From Nitrospirales bacterium (GTDB lineage: Bacteria; Nitrospirota; Nitrospiria; Nitrospirales; UBA8639), in assembly GCA_029261355.1 (NCBI GenBank), contig JAJDBM010000005.1, forward strand, positions 62,001 to 126,000: 64,000 nucleotides of DNA. The letters are read 5' to 3'. The notes below the pieces were generated by a model. The model did no database searches and was not told the DNA's origin. It saw only the letters and a program-made list of their open reading frames with translations. The position numbers and the translations under genes are program-made. Numbering within the stretch: position 1 is the stretch's first letter; every line of letters starts with the position of its first letter. Shown in pieces: positions 46,748 to 54,138 of this stretch.

Positions 46748-47281
46748 TTATAGATTCGTCGCGTCTAACCACCGCCAAGCTTGGGAACCCAATGCCCCTA
46801 ACCCAATCACGAGTCCATACCGCAACTTAGGTTGATTGCTTTCTGCACTGGATGGCGTCGCCACAACCCTCGTCACCAACCAAGTTGTCAAGATTACCTT
46901 CACTCGCTCAGCAGTACTAGGTAATCCCCAGGTCAACACCATGAGTCCAACGGCATAAAGACCTCCCAAACAGGACGTCATAAGAAAGGCGATAAAGACA
47001 TCGTAGGGGCCAATGATGGCACCAACGGCACTCAATAATTTGACATCCCCCGCCCCCATACCGCCTAACATGTAAAAGATAAGGAGCAACCCGAACCCAA
47101 GCGCTAAACCTTCGAGACTAAAGAGCACTCCCTCAACACCGTCAGATATGCCGTGAATGATCAAACCGATACTGGCCAATGGAAACGTAATAATGTTTGG
47201 GATTTTACTTGAACGAACATCCGTAACGGCTGCTCCAATTAAGGCAAATGACAAAATGGAAATTAAAAAGATATACGTCAT
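46748..47281 (-). CDS. cpaA: Prepilin peptidase CpaA/TadV (A24A)
   Basis: 177 aa from ATG 47281. A multi-pass membrane aspartic protease with the two catalytic Asp residues in TDVRSSKIPN (Asp 21) and GGMGAGDVKL (Asp 79), the GxGD form of type 4 prepilin peptidases. The short length without an N-methylase domain is typical of Tad loci. It processes the seven Flp prepilins and the TadE-like pseudopilins encoded in this locus. First gene of the assembly operon that runs to tadD. Confidence 0.95.
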   Translation of the reverse strand: MTYIFLISILSFALIGAAVTDVRSSKIPNIITFPLASIGLIIHGISDGVEGVLFSLEGLALGFGLLLIFYMLGGMGAGDVKLLSAVGAIIGPYDVFIAFLMTSCLGGLYAVGLMVLTWGLPSTAERVKVILTTWLVTRVVATPSSAESNQPKLRYGLVIGLGALGSQAWRWLDATNL

Positions 47282-47468
47282 ATATCAATCAGAAACACAA
47301 TGGATAATGCGGCAATGTTCGCCAAAGATTTGAAATAAGCCCAAACCATTCAGGTTCTCATACATCCTGACCGAAAATCCATACAGACCCAGTAATCTAA
47401 GATCGCCTACCTCTGTCGACTTCATCGGAATGATACATAGGAATCTATAGTTTCCCTTTTCCAACGAA

Positions 47469-47499
47469 AAGGCCACGTGTGACGCTCACACGTGGCCTT
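47469..47499 (-). terminator. Strong hairpin terminator between structural and assembly units
   Basis: A perfect 13-bp stem (AAGGCCACGTGTG / CACACGTGGCCTT) with a 5-base loop lies 41 bases after the stop of the TadG-like gene. On the minus strand it runs into TTTTCG. It separates the pilin/minor-pilin genes from cpaA onward, so the assembly genes need their own promoter in 47282-47468. Confidence 0.85.
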
Positions 47500-47539
47500 A
47501 CCCGGACCCAAAGGACCAGTCTGGAGACTAATCTTCAGG

Positions 47540-48967
47540 TTACACTTGAATTAATCGTAACTTAATATTTTTGGCGATTTTTTGAAACAACTCTTGTAGT
47601 TCGCCAGACGTCGGAGCAAGGTAGGTAAAAGCCTCGCCACTCGACATGTCGGCCAGAAGCTCTTCGTCCAAACTACTCCCTAACCCAATCGTGTAGACCT
47701 TTATTCCACTGCCCTTGAGCTCTTGAGCATGATCCAAAGCCATTTGCTTAGCCTGATCATTCACATATTTGACCATACTATTAATCGGAGTCGAACAATG
47801 CTCGTCCCCATACCCTGAAATCGGTGAACCAGAGTAATTCTTCCCATAATCTGGATCCTGAATAATCCACCATTTCATAGTATAGTACCCACATGCTGAA
47901 GAAGAATCGGGAAGTCCATCACCTGTTCCATATTGCTTCGCATAACTACCTGAAATATTCGGAAGCTGTGAGCCATCATAAGGGTCGTACAGGCGAGCAT
48001 CCGAACTGGAACTCCCTGCAACAACAACATCCGGCTCGTGCGTCGTTTCGTTCACTTTATTGATTCCGCCCCGTGTAAAGAGACGATAAGGTGTAGAGTT
48101 TGGATCATAGGTGGCACGAAATGCGGTTGGCTTCCCATCAGTAAAAAATACCAGAAATTGTTGAACTCGTTGATCACCTGGAACATTAGATTGATCGGTG
48201 AACCCTGATGGACCGTCAGCTTGATCGATGGCATCTTCCATATTCGTCCACCCTGATGCCGACATTAAATTAATTTTTATTTTCATATCATCAACGAAAT
48301 TATGCGCTAAAGGCTCATCAACTTTTACCGCAGTCGAATAACTAATTAACCCAAGCTTATCCTCACTTTGAGAATCCTCAAAATAATCCACAAAACTTTT
48401 GGCCGCCTCTCGAAGATCCCCTATTTCTTGGGACATGGATCCCGATCGATCTAACACAAGCATGATTTCTACATCCCGCTTTTGGGCTCCACCCAGAGAG
48501 CCCACATGGGTACTCGCATATTGTCCAGGGTTCGAGCTGGATTCAAGTGTTCTCGCGGCATAGTTCGCCACATCCGTATCGCCAGAGACAATAACTTTCC
48601 CATCAACGACTTGACCTGTCATGGCAATCACCGGAGCATCAGCGCCAAAGAACCCAGGGACAAAATTGGCTTCACCAACAGCCTTCACTAACTCATTTAA
48701 CCCCTCACCAGCGCCAACCCCAAAAAAGTCATCAAGATAAGGGTTCGAAATATTTCGTGCCCCTAATAATGAAGCCGCATCAACCGCCTTAGAGAGTTCA
48801 GCACGTACGATATACCATCGCCCCGCTTCAACGCCCAAAGCAATAAACCCAAACAACGCCGCGAGGGAGAGTGCCGTTGTCACGGCAAACATCCCATGCT
48901 CATTGCGAACAGACTTTCCCGTCTTGCACCGGAACCATCGTGTTATTGTTGAAAAATCAAATTTCAT
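47540..48967 (-). CDS. tadG: TadG-like protein with von Willebrand factor A domain
   Basis: 475 aa from ATG 48967, which has AGAGG 7 bases upstream. The N-terminal TadG-type pseudopilin segment (HGMFAVTTALSLAALFGFIALGVEAGRWYIVRAEL) is followed by a vWA domain with a complete MIDAS: DRSGSMS, a Thr in SASGWTNMEDAI, and FFTDGKPTAF. A long Gly/Ser/Tyr-rich insertion sits between the strands, and the domain ends LKGSGIKVYTIGLGSSLDEELLADM. It may sit at the pilus tip and act in adhesion or metal-dependent binding. Confidence 0.88.
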   Translation of the reverse strand: MKFDFSTITRWFRCKTGKSVRNEHGMFAVTTALSLAALFGFIALGVEAGRWYIVRAELSKAVDAASLLGARNISNPYLDDFFGVGAGEGLNELVKAVGEANFVPGFFGADAPVIAMTGQVVDGKVIVSGDTDVANYAARTLESSSNPGQYASTHVGSLGGAQKRDVEIMLVLDRSGSMSQEIGDLREAAKSFVDYFEDSQSEDKLGLISYSTAVKVDEPLAHNFVDDMKIKINLMSASGWTNMEDAIDQADGPSGFTDQSNVPGDQRVQQFLVFFTDGKPTAFRATYDPNSTPYRLFTRGGINKVNETTHEPDVVVAGSSSSDARLYDPYDGSQLPNISGSYAKQYGTGDGLPDSSSACGYYTMKWWIIQDPDYGKNYSGSPISGYGDEHCSTPINSMVKYVNDQAKQMALDHAQELKGSGIKVYTIGLGSSLDEELLADMSSGEAFTYLAPTSGELQELFQKIAKNIKLRLIQV

Positions 48968-49086
48968 AATGATCCTCTTGTTTCTATTCTCAGCCATTCA
49001 GGTTCTTGTCCCACGGATTCCATTGCCTCGACAACCCATCCGAGCCAGTACAATTAGCTACGTCGTTGCTTCTGACAATACACCTC

Positions 49087-49761
49087 TTAAAATATGGCCT
49101 TGCTACTAACTAAAAATGAATCATATGTAGGAAGTTCTGGAGGAATCGGGTTCAAACCAGAGCTATCAAAATTCAGAATCGTCACATCCCCATTCCCAAA
49201 ATACGGAGCTGTTTTTAACAGACTAGACAATGGCGTTAGTGGGTCATGTCGATAGTAGATTTTGACAATTGTTAACTGCGTGAGGAGTGTAGTTTCAATG
49301 CTCGCATCATACTTCAACATATTCCATAACGTCTGAGTCAAACCACAATTGTCATCTTCAAGAGGCGTGGTGATGCCAATGCCACTCAAATTACCACTTT
49401 CCTGATACGAACAAGTCGGCTCTATATCTCCACTGTCTCCAGCATCAACTTTAGTGATATAAATTTTAAATCGTAAATCCTGCACCGATTGAATACAATT
49501 GGCATCATCACTCGGACAAGTAAAATTCAATGGCCAAGTTGAAGCCTCTAACAAATTTAACAAGTCACTGCCATTCTTAAGATCCCGAGATGCTAAACTC
49601 CCACCTTCTCGCGTCACATTCGAGACCACAGCCTGGGCCTGAATGATTGAACCAAATTCCACGATACCAAAGGCCAATACCATGATGACCCCTGCGATAC
49701 TCATAAACTCCATACTTGCCATGCCGTGTTGTGATCGTATGGTTGTTGTTCTTATGTTCAT
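49087..49761 (-). CDS. TadE-like pseudopilin
   Basis: 224 aa. ATG 49761 follows the previous stop without a gap (TAG-ATG). A short basic leader is followed by the TadE signature GMASMEFMSIAGVIMVLAFGIVEFGSIIQAQAVVSNVTREGGSLA, with the peptidase Glu at position +5 after the Gly. The rest is a Cys-containing domain of about 180 residues (CPSDDANCIQS, CSYQESG, DDNCGL). It probably forms part of the pilus tip or base with the other TadE and TadG. Confidence 0.88.
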   Translation of the reverse strand: MNIRTTTIRSQHGMASMEFMSIAGVIMVLAFGIVEFGSIIQAQAVVSNVTREGGSLASRDLKNGSDLLNLLEASTWPLNFTCPSDDANCIQSVQDLRFKIYITKVDAGDSGDIEPTCSYQESGNLSGIGITTPLEDDNCGLTQTLWNMLKYDASIETTLLTQLTIVKIYYRHDPLTPLSSLLKTAPYFGNGDVTILNFDSSGLNPIPPELPTYDSFLVSSKAIF

Positions 49762-50292
49762 CTAAGCCTCCGTCGATGTGTCAAAGAGTTCGTTGCGGTA
49801 CGTACCCTGAGCCCGCATATTGATCGTCCCGCCATCCGAGAGAATTGGTCCAATCAAAGGGGTCAAAAATGTATGTTCGTACTCCACAACGACTCGCAGA
49901 TAATCTGCAGGATTGCCTACATTTGGAGCAGCTGTTTCCCACCCCTCTGGGTTTTGGTAATTATCTCCTACAACAAAGATCGAAATATCATCGGTATCAA
50001 TGTCCATCGCCCATGCAGCATTTTCTTGAATCGTTTTCACGATAGAGGCTTCCCGGCTCAGGGGGTCACCATTTTCATCATTCACAACACCACCGACTAA
50101 GGCCATCCTCATTCCCTCACGAGTGGCATATTGCAGAGTATGTTCATGAAAGAAGTACCAACCAAATTCAAACACTGAGAACAAGAGGAGTAAAAACGGG
50201 AGCAGTAACGCACCCATTTCGATCATGGTACTCCCTCGAGAATTCTTTAAATCTTTACCCCATGAGCTCGTCTTTGGATCTGTATTTTCCAT
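49762..50292 (-). CDS. tadE: TadE-like pseudopilin
   Basis: 176 aa from ATG 50292. The N-terminal part has the TadE pattern RGSTMIEMGALLLPFLLLLFSVFEFGWYFFHEHTLQYATREGMR: cleavage after Gly, Glu at +5, then the hydrophobic helix. The C-terminal domain (VVGDNYQNPEGWETAAPNVGNPADYLRVVVEY, TYRNELF) is also found as the relic at 37402-37632. Directly coupled to the next TadE-like gene. Confidence 0.9.
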   Translation of the reverse strand: MENTDPKTSSWGKDLKNSRGSTMIEMGALLLPFLLLLFSVFEFGWYFFHEHTLQYATREGMRMALVGGVVNDENGDPLSREASIVKTIQENAAWAMDIDTDDISIFVVGDNYQNPEGWETAAPNVGNPADYLRVVVEYEHTFLTPLIGPILSDGGTINMRAQGTYRNELFDTSTEA

Positions 50293-50560
50293 ATCTCTCC
50301 CCCCGGTAGTCTATGTTCGCCTACACCGAGCATCCTGGATTTACCAGTCATTCTAATCATTGAAATTCACATGTATATGTTGTGATAAAAAAGACGTGTC
50401 TGCCCATCCTCCGCCTTCCGCCAACAATTCACTGTTTGCGGATGAAGGGGAAGTTCCTTTTACAAGGTAACAGCCACTCTGTGAAGCGCAACGAAGAACT
50501 CTTTCAGTTCCTCACTCATCAATTACGTAGTTCACCACGATCCCAGTTCCACACACTGAC

Positions 50561-50746
50561 CTAACTAGCTGCGCTCATATTTCCGGAAATGGTATTGAAG
50601 GTTGTCCCAATACTATTCCCCATTACTTGCACGGCACTGATAATCACGGCTGCAATAAGGGCGGTTAATAGTCCATACTCCAAGGCCGTAGCCCCATCTT
50701 CGTTTACCAGAAGTGTCAGGATCTGCACAGTCATGTTGTTGCTCAC
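50561..50746 (-). CDS. flp: Flp/Fap-type pilin
   Basis: 61 aa from GTG 50746, chosen because AGGAGG lies 10 bases upstream; ATG 50734 is an alternative start 22 bases from that site. Flp pattern NEDGATALEYGLLTALIAAVIISAVQ, tail ISGNMSAAS. It is the most diverged of the five tandem copies (VMGNSIGTT instead of TLGNVVSTT). A 30-base near-perfect inverted repeat sits just before its ribosome binding site. Confidence 0.9.
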   Translation of the reverse strand: MSNNMTVQILTLLVNEDGATALEYGLLTALIAAVIISAVQVMGNSIGTTFNTISGNMSAAS

Positions 50747-50765
50747 GAATGAACTACCTCCTCTA

Positions 50766-50795
50766 TTAGGTGAAAACAAGATTGTTTTCACCTAA
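50766..50795. promoter_or_regulatory. Inverted repeat before the last tandem flp gene
   Basis: Two 14-base arms (TTAGGTGAAAACAA / TTGTTTTCACCTAA) with a 2-base centre, starting 3 bases upstream of the AGGAGG of the Flp gene at 50561-50746. The symmetry suits either an operator for a dimeric regulator or a hairpin that influences translation or mRNA stability. Confidence 0.6.
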
Positions 50796-50983
50796 GGTTT
50801 CGATCATCAAAATACTACTATGACACTTCATCCAAATGAGTTGACTATCGGAGCAGCTCCATCGCCGCAGCCTCACCAATCATGTAAGAAATCAAACTGC
50901 ATCATCGTTCAATACATTCGTATGCAAGTGCGTACGAAGACCTGCATTCAGCAACACATTACGTCGTTTCGTCAATACTGATG

Positions 50984-51160
50984 CTAACTCGCGGAGGTCA
51001 TATTGGCTGCAATCGTATTGAAGGTTGTGCTGACGACATTTCCCAGAGCTTGTACTGCTCCAATAATGACAGCTGCAATAAGAGCGGCCAACAAACCATA
51101 CTCCAAGGCCGTAGCCCCTTCTTCATCACAAAGAAATATTCGCATGTGATTACCCATCAT
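50984..51160 (-). CDS. flp: Flp/Fap-type pilin
   Basis: 58 aa from ATG 51160 (a second ATG at 51157), with AGGAG 4 to 7 bases upstream. Reads as a leader MMGNHMRIFLCDEEG, then ATALEYGLLAALIAAVIIGAVQ and a tail ending TIAANMTSAS. It carries a Cys in the leader, which the other copies lack. Confidence 0.92.
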   Translation of the reverse strand: MMGNHMRIFLCDEEGATALEYGLLAALIAAVIIGAVQALGNVVSTTFNTIAANMTSAS

Positions 51161-51245
51161 GCCACTCCTGTTATGTATGATGAATCATCAAAGAGGATCG
51201 ATGAACCACGCATCACCCCCTTCACTTCTTTTCATATTTATTCCG

Positions 51246-51419
51246 TTAACTCGCGGCCGTCATATTAGCGGCAATGGTATTAAAGGTCGTACTCACCACG
51301 GTTCCAAGCGTTTGCACCGCCCCAATGATCACCGCTGCGATAAGAGCGGCTAACAATCCATACTCCAACGCCGTAGCTCCATCTTCATTCGACATAAATG
51401 CTTGGATATTATTCATCAT
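51246..51419 (-). CDS. flp: Flp/Fap-type pilin
   Basis: 57 aa from ATG 51419 behind AGGAG. Leader MMNNIQAFMSNEDG, recognition ATALEYG, helix LLAALIAAVIIGAVQ, tail TIAANMTAAS. Nearly identical in the mature part to the two copies upstream (TLGTVVSTT against TLGNVVSTT). Confidence 0.93.
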   Translation of the reverse strand: MMNNIQAFMSNEDGATALEYGLLAALIAAVIIGAVQTLGTVVSTTFNTIAANMTAAS

Positions 51420-51493
51420 GTCACTCCTGTTCTCAGTTGGTAATTCCAATAAATTGACTGCCACACATTAATCCCCACGTACAATCTTGGGTC

Positions 51494-51667
51494 TTAGCTC
51501 GCGGCCGTCATATTGGCGGCAATGGTATTAAAGGTCGTACTCACCACGTTTCCAAGCGTTTGCACTGCCCCGATGATCACTGCTGCGATGAGAGCGGCCA
51601 ACAGTCCATATTCCAAGGCCGTTGCACCGTCTTCTTCAGTGAGAAATGCTTGAATGTAGTTCATCAT
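51494..51667 (-). CDS. flp: Flp/Fap-type pilin
   Basis: 57 aa from ATG 51667 behind AGGAG. Leader MMNYIQAFLTEEDG, then ATALEYG and the shared helix and tail. From the ATALEYG motif to the C-terminus the protein is identical to the copy at 51745-51918. An intrinsic terminator lies between the two. Confidence 0.93.
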   Translation of the reverse strand: MMNYIQAFLTEEDGATALEYGLLAALIAAVIIGAVQTLGNVVSTTFNTIAANMTAAS

Positions 51668-51697
51668 GTCACTCCTGTTATTTGATATAATTCAAAA

Positions 51698-51728
51698 AGG
51701 AAATCGAGGAAGCAAACTTCGATTTCCT
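51698..51728 (-). terminator. Intergenic terminator/attenuator between the first two flp genes
   Basis: A 10-bp stem (AGGAAATCGA / TCGATTTCCT) followed on the minus strand by TTTTTGAA, 17 bases after the first tandem Flp stop. It would limit read-through so that the first Flp gene is made in excess of the downstream genes. Confidence 0.78.
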
Positions 51729-51744
51729 CCCTTCTTATTTTTCT

Positions 51745-51918
51745 TTAGCTCGCGGCCGTCATATTGGCGGCAATGGTGTTAAAAGTTGTACTCACCACGT
51801 TTCCAAGCGTTTGCACTGCTCCGATGATCACCGCTGCGATGAGAGCGGCCAACAATCCATATTCCAAGGCCGTTGCGCCTTCCTCATCACGGACGAATGT
51901 AGAAATTTGTGTGATCAT
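51745..51918 (-). CDS. flp: Flp/Fap-type pilin, first of the tandem array
   Basis: 57 aa from ATG 51918 with GGAGAG upstream. Leader MITQISTFVRDEEG, recognition ATALEYG, helix LLAALIAAVIIGAVQ, tail TLGNVVSTTFNTIAANMTAAS. As the promoter-proximal copy with a terminator directly behind, it is the best candidate for the major pilin. It lies 129 bases downstream of the 121-aa ORF and about 550 bases from the c-di-GMP riboswitch. Confidence 0.93.
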   Translation of the reverse strand: MITQISTFVRDEEGATALEYGLLAALIAAVIIGAVQTLGNVVSTTFNTIAANMTAAS

Positions 51919-52047
51919 ATGAACTCTCCAATCATTAATAATAAATAAAACTACACTTGGTGAGGGTAGGATTCACCTTCCAAGCCCCTGTCAACGTCTA
52001 TGTGAACGTGTAGTACATACATCATCATGTCAAACTTAAATGTTCTT

Positions 52048-52413
52048 CTAAGCCTGGACTCTTTGATGAGCCCATTGACGTATCGTCACAGACTCACACT
52101 TTCGTTCAAGCTCAGGCATCTTCTCAGGCTGAGCTGACATACTCTCATCAGTCTTCTCTGCAAAACATTGAAAATCTCGCAAGAATTTTCTCGTCAGCCG
52201 CTCATGCTCCTCAGCCCAATGGAGACTTGCTCTTTGTTTATTTCCGGAAATACAGAAAGATGAGCACGTAAGAAGAACCGACTCGTCCCGGGTATAAGCC
52301 CTCTGCTGACAAGAAACGTGAGAATATTGAAGATGGCGCTTGCGGGACATACCGTTCCATCGGTATGCCTGAAGAGACGTGACGTGAAACCTCAACCAGA
52401 ATCTTGTGGGCAT
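52048..52413 (-). CDS. Unknown 121-aa basic, Cys-containing protein under the c-di-GMP riboswitch
   Basis: ATG 52413 has an excellent ribosome binding site (GGAGGA, 7-base spacing) and is the first start after the riboswitch aptamer. The product has no signal peptide or membrane segment. It is basic in its first half (RKRHLQYSHVSCQQRAYTR), contains five Cys, and has a charged, probably helical second half (WAEEHERLTRKFLRDF, PEKMPELERKCES). I recognise no family. It could be a regulator or accessory factor of the Tad locus, or the frame could be an untranslated leader that happens to be open. The strong start signal favours translation. Confidence 0.55.
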   Translation of the reverse strand: MPTRFWLRFHVTSLQAYRWNGMSRKRHLQYSHVSCQQRAYTRDESVLLTCSSFCISGNKQRASLHWAEEHERLTRKFLRDFQCFAEKTDESMSAQPEKMPELERKCESVTIRQWAHQRVQA

Positions 52414-52833
52414 GATTTGTTCCTCCAAATACTTATGGAACTCATCCCGGAAAGATTCTTCGCTAACTCCTTCGGTAACCCGGCTATCAGGTTGTATCCT
52501 GATCCGTGGTTTTGCGCCCCTGCTTCACAGCAGGTATGCCGTTTCGGGAGAGAGTTCTATTCAGTTGTGCTCTGGTTATCGGACGTCCGATTGAAAACTT
52601 GACCAATAATTAGATAAAAAAATTTCATATGTGAATATTGATTTCCATTACAAACCATTGGAGTTAACTAATACAGGTAAAAGAACTTCACAGCCACTCA
52701 ATCCCACAACCTTCAGGTTGCTTCGCCCTCATGGCATCACTCAAGATGCATCAATTTCGACCGACCATGTAATCAAGAACTATTTTCAATCGACTCAAAT
52801 CGATCACTTCACCTCACCCAAGTAATACCAGTT
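52414..52833. other. Divergent regulatory region (420 bp)
   Basis: This holds the riboswitch and a 14-base palindrome (ATCGGACGTCCGAT, 52578-52591). On the minus strand there is a possible -35/-10 pair (TTCACA, 17 bases, TAATTA) around 52601-52629. On the plus strand it leads into the glycosyltransferase gene at 52834. A 64-codon plus frame at 52631 lacks a ribosome binding site and is not called. Confidence 0.5.
52464..52557 (-). ncRNA. c-di-GMP-I (GEMM) riboswitch
   Basis: Read on the minus strand, the aptamer core is unmistakable. GGCATACC leads into a stem capped by the GNRA tetraloop GTGA (TGCT-GTGA-AGCA), then GGGGCGCAAAACCACGG, a second hairpin ATCAGG / CCTGAT, and the closing AGCCGGGTTACCG. 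These are the conserved GEMM-I blocks in the right order. The base equivalent to G20 of the Vibrio Vc2 aptamer is G, which favours c-di-GMP over cGAMP. P1 can form from AACTC and GAGTT. Downstream, GTTCC (52441-52437) can pair with GGAAC inside the ribosome binding site of the 121-aa ORF. A second GAGTTC (52443-52438) could compete for the 5' P1 strand. This suggests translational control. Confidence 0.93.
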
Positions 52834-54057
52834 ATGTTGCTCAAATCCATTGATACTCAATCTTCTGATCTTCCGATCACTCTTGTTCCTCCAAATGCCA
52901 GCCAACCTGAAGTTTCAATTATCTTGCCCTGCCTGAATGAGGCCAGAACCCTTGAATCATGCCTACGCAAAGCGAATCTAGCGCTCGCCACTGACCATCT
53001 ACATGGAGAAATTATCGTAGCGGACAACGGGAGCCAAGATGGATCACAATCTATTGCTCTTAGATGCGGTGCCCGTGTGGTACCCGTGGAGGAGCGAGGG
53101 TATGGTGCCGCACTCATTGCAGGTATTGGTCAAGCCAATGGACAATTCATCATCATAGGTGATGCCGATGACAGTTATGATTTTTCAGTAATTTCCCCTT
53201 TTATTGTAAAACTTCGAGACGGCCATGATCTGGTCATGGGGTGTCGTTTGCCAAAAGCTGGAGGGACTATCGCCCCCGGTGCCATGCCGTGGCTTCACCG
53301 ATGGCTCGGCAATCCAATGTTGAGTGGTATTGGAAGGGCCTTTTTTCACTGCCCTGTCACAGACTTCCATTGCGGCATGCGCGCCTTTCGTCGAGACACC
53401 TATCTCTCAATGAATCTTCGGTCGACAGGAATGGAATTCGCCTCGGAAATGGTCATTAAGGCCACTCTGATGAACGCTAGGATTACTGAAATCCCTATCA
53501 CGCTTCATAAAGACGGACGTGATAGAGACCCTCATTTGAGAACATGGAGAGATGGGTGGCGTCACCTTCGCTTCATGCTCCTCTACTGTCCACGTTGGCT
53601 GTTTATTGTCCCAGGGCTCAGTCTCTTTTCAGTAGGAATGGTGATCGGCACATTCCTCCTACCTGGCCCAATCGCCATCAATGACGTCACCTTTGACACC
53701 AATACCCTACTACTCGCAAGTATGTCCGTTTTGATTGGATTTAATCTCATAACCTTTGGCGTTTTTTCGAAAGTCTTCGCCACATCCGTAGGACTTCTTC
53801 CAAGAGATCACTTGTTCGAAAAAACAATTGCAGGAAGTTCGCTTGAAATGGGAATCGTAATTGGAGCAGTCGTATCGCTTCTGGGAACTGGGCTTTTAGC
53901 CCTTGGGATGTGGCATTGGCATCTCCAGGAATATGGACCACTTTCTTACCCTAGTAGTCTTCGTCTCATTATTCCCGGCACCACTGCGTTAACGCTCGGC
54001 ATTGAAATTATTTTTTCAAGTTTTTTAATGAGTTTATTGTTGATGTCTCGTAAATAG
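52834..54057 (+). CDS. Family 2 glycosyltransferase with C-terminal membrane helices
   Basis: 407 aa from ATG 52834. The N-terminal 240 residues are a GT-A fold like dolichyl-phosphate sugar synthases: VSIILPCLNEARTLESCL, EIIVADNGSQDGS, the metal-binding GDADDSYDF, and the acceptor-site region TDFHCGMRAFRRDTY with SEMVIKA. Four C-terminal membrane segments (LFIVPGLSLFSVGMVIGTFLL onward) anchor it. It would transfer a sugar to a polyprenyl phosphate at the cytoplasmic face, feeding the GT-C enzyme encoded at 54884. The methyltransferase gene follows on the same strand. Confidence 0.9.
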   Translation: MLLKSIDTQSSDLPITLVPPNASQPEVSIILPCLNEARTLESCLRKANLALATDHLHGEIIVADNGSQDGSQSIALRCGARVVPVEERGYGAALIAGIGQANGQFIIIGDADDSYDFSVISPFIVKLRDGHDLVMGCRLPKAGGTIAPGAMPWLHRWLGNPMLSGIGRAFFHCPVTDFHCGMRAFRRDTYLSMNLRSTGMEFASEMVIKATLMNARITEIPITLHKDGRDRDPHLRTWRDGWRHLRFMLLYCPRWLFIVPGLSLFSVGMVIGTFLLPGPIAINDVTFDTNTLLLASMSVLIGFNLITFGVFSKVFATSVGLLPRDHLFEKTIAGSSLEMGIVIGAVVSLLGTGLLALGMWHWHLQEYGPLSYPSSLRLIIPGTTALTLGIEIIFSSFLMSLLLMSRK

Positions 54058-54138
54058 AGACACCAAACACTTGAAGATTACCTGAGATGCGGTCTGAGCA
54101 AGGGCATCTCATCTTAGCCTGGAAAGAAAGACAGTATC

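Noticed and set aside
47285-47476. 63-codon minus-strand ORF between tadG and cpaA
   Set aside because: It starts inside the terminator hairpin and has no ribosome binding site.
52631-52825. 64-codon plus-strand ORF before the glycosyltransferase
   Set aside because: It starts with GTG without a ribosome binding site, has no recognisable motif, and overlaps the likely promoter of the riboswitch transcript.
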